A program made the translations under genes and the position numbers. Below the pieces are notes generated by a model that saw only the letters and a program-made list of their open reading frames with translations, ran no database searches and had not been told where the DNA came from. From VAZQ01 sp035263865 (GTDB taxonomy: Bacteria > Pseudomonadota > Alphaproteobacteria > Rhizobiales > Xanthobacteraceae), in assembly GCA_035263865.1 (NCBI GenBank), contig DATFQX010000094.1, positions 1 to 64,000 on the forward strand: DNA of 64,000 bases, written 5' to 3'. Every line of letters starts with the position of its first letter. Position 1 is the stretch's first letter. Positions 60,160 to 64,000 of the stretch are shown here, piece after piece.

Positions 60160-60951
60160 TCACTCCGCCGCGACCCGCTGCTCCGCCAGGAACGGCTCTA
60201 TCGCCACCCGTTCTCCCTCGCGGGCCACGATCACACGGCCGGGCGGCACCTGCTTCCAACGGACCCGGTCGGCATCGAGTGGCTCCGACACGATCACCAC
60301 GTTGTCGCCCGACTCGCGATAATAGAGCGAATTGGCTTGGTCATTGGCGGCGTAGCGGAAGGCATAAAGATCGTGCCCGTTGGCGAGCGCCGCCGTAAAG
60401 CGCAGCGGCTCATGATAGCCCTTACTGCTGACCATCTCGGTCAGGCTGGTGAGCACGCGCGCGGTGGCGCCGACCGGATCCTTGTCGCCGCCGGCGCCGA
60501 GAATGGCGAGAAATACCGCTTCCGAATCGGTGGTGCCGATGCGAGAGCCGTAGAATTCGTCGGGAATGAGCGCTTCGGCCCGGCGCCGCAAGCGTGCCCA
60601 GTTGCCGATGATTCCGTTGTGCATGAACAGCCAGCGGCCGCAGGCGAACGGATGGCAGTTCGGCCGCGTGATCGGCGTGCCGGTCGCCGCGCGCACATGC
60701 GCGAAATAGAGATGCGATTGGATGTGTCGACAGAGATAGCGCAAATTCTCGTCCGACCAGGCCGGACGCACCTCGCGATAGAGTCCGGGCTCTGGATGTT
60801 CCCCGTACCACCCCATGCCGAACCCGTCACCGTTGGTGGCGGCGGTCGATTCCAGCGCGCGCTGACTCTGCACCACCAGCGAGTGAGCGGGGGCGGTGAC
60901 GTATTGTTCCAGCGGGATCGTTTCGCCGCGATATGCAATCCACCGGCACAT
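60160..60951 (-). CDS. class II glutamine amidotransferase (YafJ/EgtC-like Ntn hydrolase)
   Basis: A 263-residue Ntn hydrolase whose N-terminal Cys (MCRWIAYRGETIPLEQ) is the nucleophile after Met removal. It hydrolyses glutamine or a gamma-glutamyl amide. Other marks are NGDGFGMGWYGE, YFAHVRAATGTPITRPNCHPF, MHNGIIGNW and GTTDSEAVF. Frames starting at 61086 are longer, but Cys must be at position 2, so 60951 is the start. The related EgtC removes the gamma-glutamyl group in ergothioneine synthesis in mycobacteria, but this gene is 38 kb from egtB and egtD, so I do not assign that role. Confidence 0.88.
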   Translation of the reverse strand: MCRWIAYRGETIPLEQYVTAPAHSLVVQSQRALESTAATNGDGFGMGWYGEHPEPGLYREVRPAWSDENLRYLCRHIQSHLYFAHVRAATGTPITRPNCHPFACGRWLFMHNGIIGNWARLRRRAEALIPDEFYGSRIGTTDSEAVFLAILGAGGDKDPVGATARVLTSLTEMVSSKGYHEPLRFTAALANGHDLYAFRYAANDQANSLYYRESGDNVVIVSEPLDADRVRWKQVPPGRVIVAREGERVAIEPFLAEQRVAAE

Positions 60952-61085
60952 AGGATCTTCCCTGGCCTCTTCCGAAGCAATTTCTAGCATCGCCGCCGGA
61001 TGCGGCAAAGCAATGGCGGACTTGATATGGACCTCCAAGGTACGTCGTGCCATAGGCTGCCGCCCGGATAGATCGGGTGCTTGCA

Positions 61086-62693
61086 ATGACGGCCATGACG
61101 CAGAGCGGGCGCCGCCGCCTCGCCGTGATCGAGCGGCTGCTCGATGCGCTCGCCGATCCCGCCCGGCGCGAGCGCACGGTCGTCGCCGTTCTGCTGAGCT
61201 ATGTGGCGCTCTGGACGCTTTACGGGGCGATCGCCAAGAGCAGCCAGGACATTCACGCCGATATGTCGGAGCAGTTCGCGCTCTCCCGCGAGCTCTCCTT
61301 CGGCTATCCCAAGCACCCGCCGCTGGCGATGGTCGTGGTGCGCGCCTGGTTCAGCGTCTTTCCCACCGCCGACTGGGCCTACTACCTGCTGGCGATGGCG
61401 AATGTCGGTTTTGCGCTGTGGATCGCGTGGCGCGTCTCGGCGCGATTTCTCGATGGCGAAAAGCGCGTCGTGGGTCTCGCGCTGCTCACGCTGGTGCCGT
61501 TCTTCAATTTCCACGGCCTCAAATTCAACGTGAACACGATCCTGCTGCCGTTGTGGGCGGCGACCACGCTGTGGTTTCTGCGCTCGTTCGAGACGCGCCG
61601 CGTGTTCGACGCCGCGCTCGCCGGCCTTTTCGCGGCGGCGGCAATGTACGGCAAATACTGGTCGATCGTGCTGCTCATCGGGCTCGGCATTGCCGCGCTC
61701 ATCGACCGCCGCCGCGCCACCTATTTCTCCTCGCCGGTGCCTTGGGTGACGATCGCGGTGGGGGCGCTCGCGCTCGCGCCGCACCTCGCTTGGCTGATTG
61801 GGAGCGGCTTTGCTCCGTTCTCCTATGCGGTCACCTTGCACGGGGAAGGTTCGTTCGAGTCGACGCTCGCCGCCTCGCTCGGTTATCTCGCGGGCAGCAT
61901 CGCCTATGTCGCGCTGCCGCTCCTGCTCGTGCTGCTCATGGCGCGGCCGAGCGGCGCAGCCGTCAAGGACATGGCATGGCCGCCGGCGCCGCAACGCCGC
62001 TTGGCGGCGGCCGCGTTTTGGGCGGTGCTGCTGACCCCCGCCGCGATCGCGCCGTTAGCCGGGGTGCGGCTGGTATCGCTGTGGTCGATGTCGGCTTTCA
62101 CCTTGTTGCCTGTCATGCTGCTGTCATCGCCGCTCGTCGCACTCGCGCGTCGCGACGCCGTTCGCGTCCTCACGGTTGCGGTGGCGTTGCCCGTCGTCAT
62201 GGTGGCGGCGGCGCCTGCCGTCGCCTTTGTCATCCACCGCGCGGGTCCCCCGCCAGGCTCCGTCCATGCCTCCGTTCTGGCGGAACCAATCGAACGGCTG
62301 TGGCGCGAGACCACCGACGCGCCGCTGCGTTTCTTCGGCGGTTTTGACGAGTTCACCGATGGCGTGACCTTTTATATGCGCAGCCATCCGCTTGCGGTGC
62401 ACGTGCTCGATAGCACGGTCTCGCCGGCGGTGGAGGAGCGCATCGCGCGTGATGGCATCGCGTTGCTTTGTCCGGCTCGAGGATCGGGCGCAGATTGGTG
62501 CGCCAACGCCGCGATGCGGCGGGCGCGCTGTTCTCCTCCCGGCAAGCAGACGGAGATCGAGGTGTCCCGAAATTATCTCGGCGTCGACGGCAAGCCCGCG
62601 CGCTATCTGCTCGTCACCATCCCGCCACGGCAGAAGGAGACGCCGCGCAGCGAACTGCCCGCCGATTGTCCCGGTGTCAGGGAGGCGCGATGA
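61086..62693 (+). CDS. GT39-like (ArnT/PMT family) membrane glycosyltransferase
   Basis: A 535-residue integral membrane protein with about 10 to 12 segments. The acidic loop after the first helix (SSQDIHADMSEQFALSREL) and later LSFGYPKHPPLAMVVVRAWF match the GT39/ArnT family, which takes a polyprenyl-phosphate sugar and adds it to lipid or protein. A periplasmic C-terminal domain (from about residue 380) has several Cys. ATG 61086 is preferred to the GTG at 61077. Acceptor and sugar unknown. Its 3' end overlaps the decayed adenosine deaminase gene by 17 bases. Confidence 0.85.
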   Translation: MTAMTQSGRRRLAVIERLLDALADPARRERTVVAVLLSYVALWTLYGAIAKSSQDIHADMSEQFALSRELSFGYPKHPPLAMVVVRAWFSVFPTADWAYYLLAMANVGFALWIAWRVSARFLDGEKRVVGLALLTLVPFFNFHGLKFNVNTILLPLWAATTLWFLRSFETRRVFDAALAGLFAAAAMYGKYWSIVLLIGLGIAALIDRRRATYFSSPVPWVTIAVGALALAPHLAWLIGSGFAPFSYAVTLHGEGSFESTLAASLGYLAGSIAYVALPLLLVLLMARPSGAAVKDMAWPPAPQRRLAAAAFWAVLLTPAAIAPLAGVRLVSLWSMSAFTLLPVMLLSSPLVALARRDAVRVLTVAVALPVVMVAAAPAVAFVIHRAGPPPGSVHASVLAEPIERLWRETTDAPLRFFGGFDEFTDGVTFYMRSHPLAVHVLDSTVSPAVEERIARDGIALLCPARGSGADWCANAAMRRARCSPPGKQTEIEVSRNYLGVDGKPARYLLVTIPPRQKETPRSELPADCPGVREAR

Positions 62694-63711
62694 CTGCGGC
62701 CTTGATCAGCGCAACGGCCTTGCTGAACGGCGATTGCCGACTTGCCACGGCGTGCTCGAATTCGGCGGAGCGGTGCTCGAAGCGCTCGAGCTGATCGCGC
62801 TTTTGGTTATCGGCGAGGAAGGAATAGCTCAACGAATTGCGGGCGATCGCCTTGAGCTGCGCATAGCCCAGCCCGTAATCGCGTACCGCGCGAAAGTATT
62901 CGTTGGTGAGATCGATGCGCGAGACGCCCGCATCATCCGTTGAGAGTACCACCGGCACGCCGGCGGCCAGATAGACGGGGAACGGATGGTCCTTGCCGCG
63001 CACGCCCAGGATCAGGTCGTTGCTGGTGAGGCTGATCTCGACCACCACCGGCCGCGGCGTTTGCCCGCCACGCATTCGGCAAGCCCGCTCGCCTCGAGCG
63101 CCGCGAGCTTGGCTGCGTCGTCGCTCGCAGCGGCGACGGCGGCGACGAATTTCCCGCGATCGTTCGGGCAATAGGCCGAGGTCATGAACTCCACGTACTG
63201 CACGTTCTGGCTGTCATAGAGCTTGAGCTGGTCGACCGTCATGTCGACGAAACGTGAGCCGGACACCGTTCCGAACCGGTCGAAGACCGCGAAGAATTCG
63301 TCGCGGCCTGCGGGAAGGGCGGGCGTCGGCAGGAAGTCGCGCATCGAGAACGCATCGACGAGGCGGTCATAAAATTTTTGGTCGCGCATGGCGTCGGACA
63401 GTGGCCGTGCCCCCGCCCGGTCGCACTGCGGCTTCGCCAGCACGACCTTCTCGACATCAACGCAAAACCCTTCCTGCGCGCCCCAGGCGAGGAAGCGCTC
63501 CGCATAGACCGCGCCGGAGAGATGTGAGTGCAGGTCGGCGCCTTTCGGCATGGGATGCAGGAACGCGCGCAGCGTGGTGTGATTCTCGCGCGCCCGCTTC
63601 GAATTGCGCCGCGGTGACAATCGCGTCCAATTCGCCCGCGAGGAGGATAAGGCGGAACAAGAGAATGAACGCCGCCAAAAAAATGACGGCAAGGACGATC
63701 CGGCCTCGCAA
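62677..63711 (-). pseudogene. adenosine deaminase family gene, degraded by frameshifts and a central deletion
   Basis: Three frames are needed. From ATG 63711 a signal anchor (IVLAVIFLAAFILLFRLILL) and AQFEAGARE are read until about 63585. The next frame carries RENHTTLRAF, then MPKGADLHSHLSGAVYAERF (the first metal His pair), up to AALEASGLAECVAGK at about 63065. A third frame gives VVEISLTSNDLILGVRG, GVPVVLSTDDAGVSR (the metal Asp) and LGYAQLKAIARNSLSYSF, ending at 62677. The middle of the domain, with the HAGE and RIGHG segments holding other catalytic residues, is missing, perhaps about 140 residues. It cannot be an active deaminase. The loss is too large for sequencing error. Confidence 0.85.
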
Positions 63712-63812
63712 GATTTTTGCCCCAGCTGCGCTCTCTGCAAACGCAAAACTAACGGTTCAATGTGCCGAACTCAATCGCGAGGATCGGGGCGTTCGGCTTG
63801 AAGCCGCTGACA

Positions 63813-64000
63813 TCATTCCGCCGCTGACTGGTAGCTTTCCATGGGCGGGCACGAACAAACGAGATGCCGGTCGCCATAGACATTGTCTACGCGGTTCACG
63901 GGGCACCAATATTTATCGCGTAGCAGCCGCTTGACCGGAAAGCATGCGAGCGCACGCGGGTAAGGGCGATCCCAGTCTTCATCAATGAGGTCGAAAACGG
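63813..64000 (-). CDS. gcvP: glycine dehydrogenase (decarboxylating), C-terminal end only
   Basis: The gene runs in from beyond the right edge; 62 codons are present. The tail reads DEDWDRPYPRALACFPV, then KYWCPVNRVDNVYGDRHLVC and SCPPMESYQSAAE before TGA at 63813-63815, which is the characteristic end of GcvP. This P-protein of the glycine cleavage system uses pyridoxal phosphate to decarboxylate glycine. The 100 bases between it and the adenosine deaminase relic hold no gene I can see. Confidence 0.92.
   Translation of the reverse strand, partial: VFDLIDEDWDRPYPRALACFPVKRLLRDKYWCPVNRVDNVYGDRHLVCSCPPMESYQSAAE

Noticed and set aside
60160..60951. Class II amidotransferase as EgtC of the ergothioneine pathway
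   Set aside because: It is about 38 kb from egtB/egtD and belongs to a broad YafJ-like family; no evidence links it.
1..64000. tRNA genes, rRNA, riboswitches, CRISPR arrays, insertion sequences
   Set aside because: Gaps are short and mostly hold palindromic repeats; no cloverleaf, repeat-spacer array or transposase was seen. A covariance-model search would be needed to be sure for small RNAs.

Overview
The window is GC-rich and densely packed on both strands. It reads as a chromosomal segment of an alphaproteobacterium, most likely a soil Hyphomicrobiales (Bradyrhizobium, Xanthobacteraceae or Pseudolabrys-like). The evidence for this is an MbfA-type ferritin/VIT iron exporter preceded by an iron-control-element palindrome, orphan Bug/TctC and TAXI binding proteins, DUF2165, and many copies of a 'cgtcattgccgggcttgacccggcaat' intergenic palindrome. 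No tRNA, rRNA, CRISPR array, integrase or insertion sequence was seen. Placement is by gene content only.

Layout: 0.2-0.8 kb, a chimeric relic joining an RND-pump fragment to a secreted-protein fragment. 0.8-3.4 kb, a PBP1A-type cell-wall synthase. 3.5-10.7 kb, catabolic genes (frameshifted mandelate-racemase-family gene, two orphan solute-binding proteins, amidohydrolase, bicupin, MetE-like protein). 10.8-23.8 kb, a selenoneine/ergothioneine region: a pyridine nucleotide oxidoreductase-SelD fusion (senC role), senB, senA, then a nucleoside phosphorylase, a SPASM radical SAM protein, a DoxX-like membrane protein, a lytic transglycosylase, a GlcG-like protein, egtB, egtD and an ATP-grasp-like gene 10 bp after egtD. 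23.9-28 kb, a gentisate-like aromatic catabolism block (FAH hydrolase, two FMN reductases of which one is broken, SDR, gentisate dioxygenase-like bicupin). 29.4-34.7 kb, a TAXI-TRAP transporter with two tandem binding proteins and a divergent maleylacetate reductase. 36.4-39.3 kb, sugar-acid type dehydrogenase, isomerase and SDR. 39.3-41.2 kb, phosphoesterase and MbfA. 41.3-47.3 kb, a tight five-gene operon: Nudix, RuBisCO-like protein, cupin, HyuA, HyuB. 47.4-58 kb, mixed housekeeping and stress genes. 58.2-64 kb, LepA, a class II amidotransferase, a GT39-like membrane transferase, a decayed adenosine deaminase and the 3' end of gcvP.

How it works together: EgtD makes hercynine. EgtB and SenA would use it to make ergothioneine- and selenoneine-type products, and the SelD fusion and SenB would supply selenophosphate and the selenosugar. 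The phosphorylase, radical SAM protein, a 20-codon ORF after senA and the ATP-grasp-like gene have no known place in that pathway and are the best candidates for something undescribed. The RuBisCO-like/cupin/HyuAB operon is the second candidate.

Several genes are broken (RND chimera, racemase family, second FMN reductase, CHRD protein, adenosine deaminase). Some breaks are single bases and could be sequence errors. Others are larger deletions and look like real decay.
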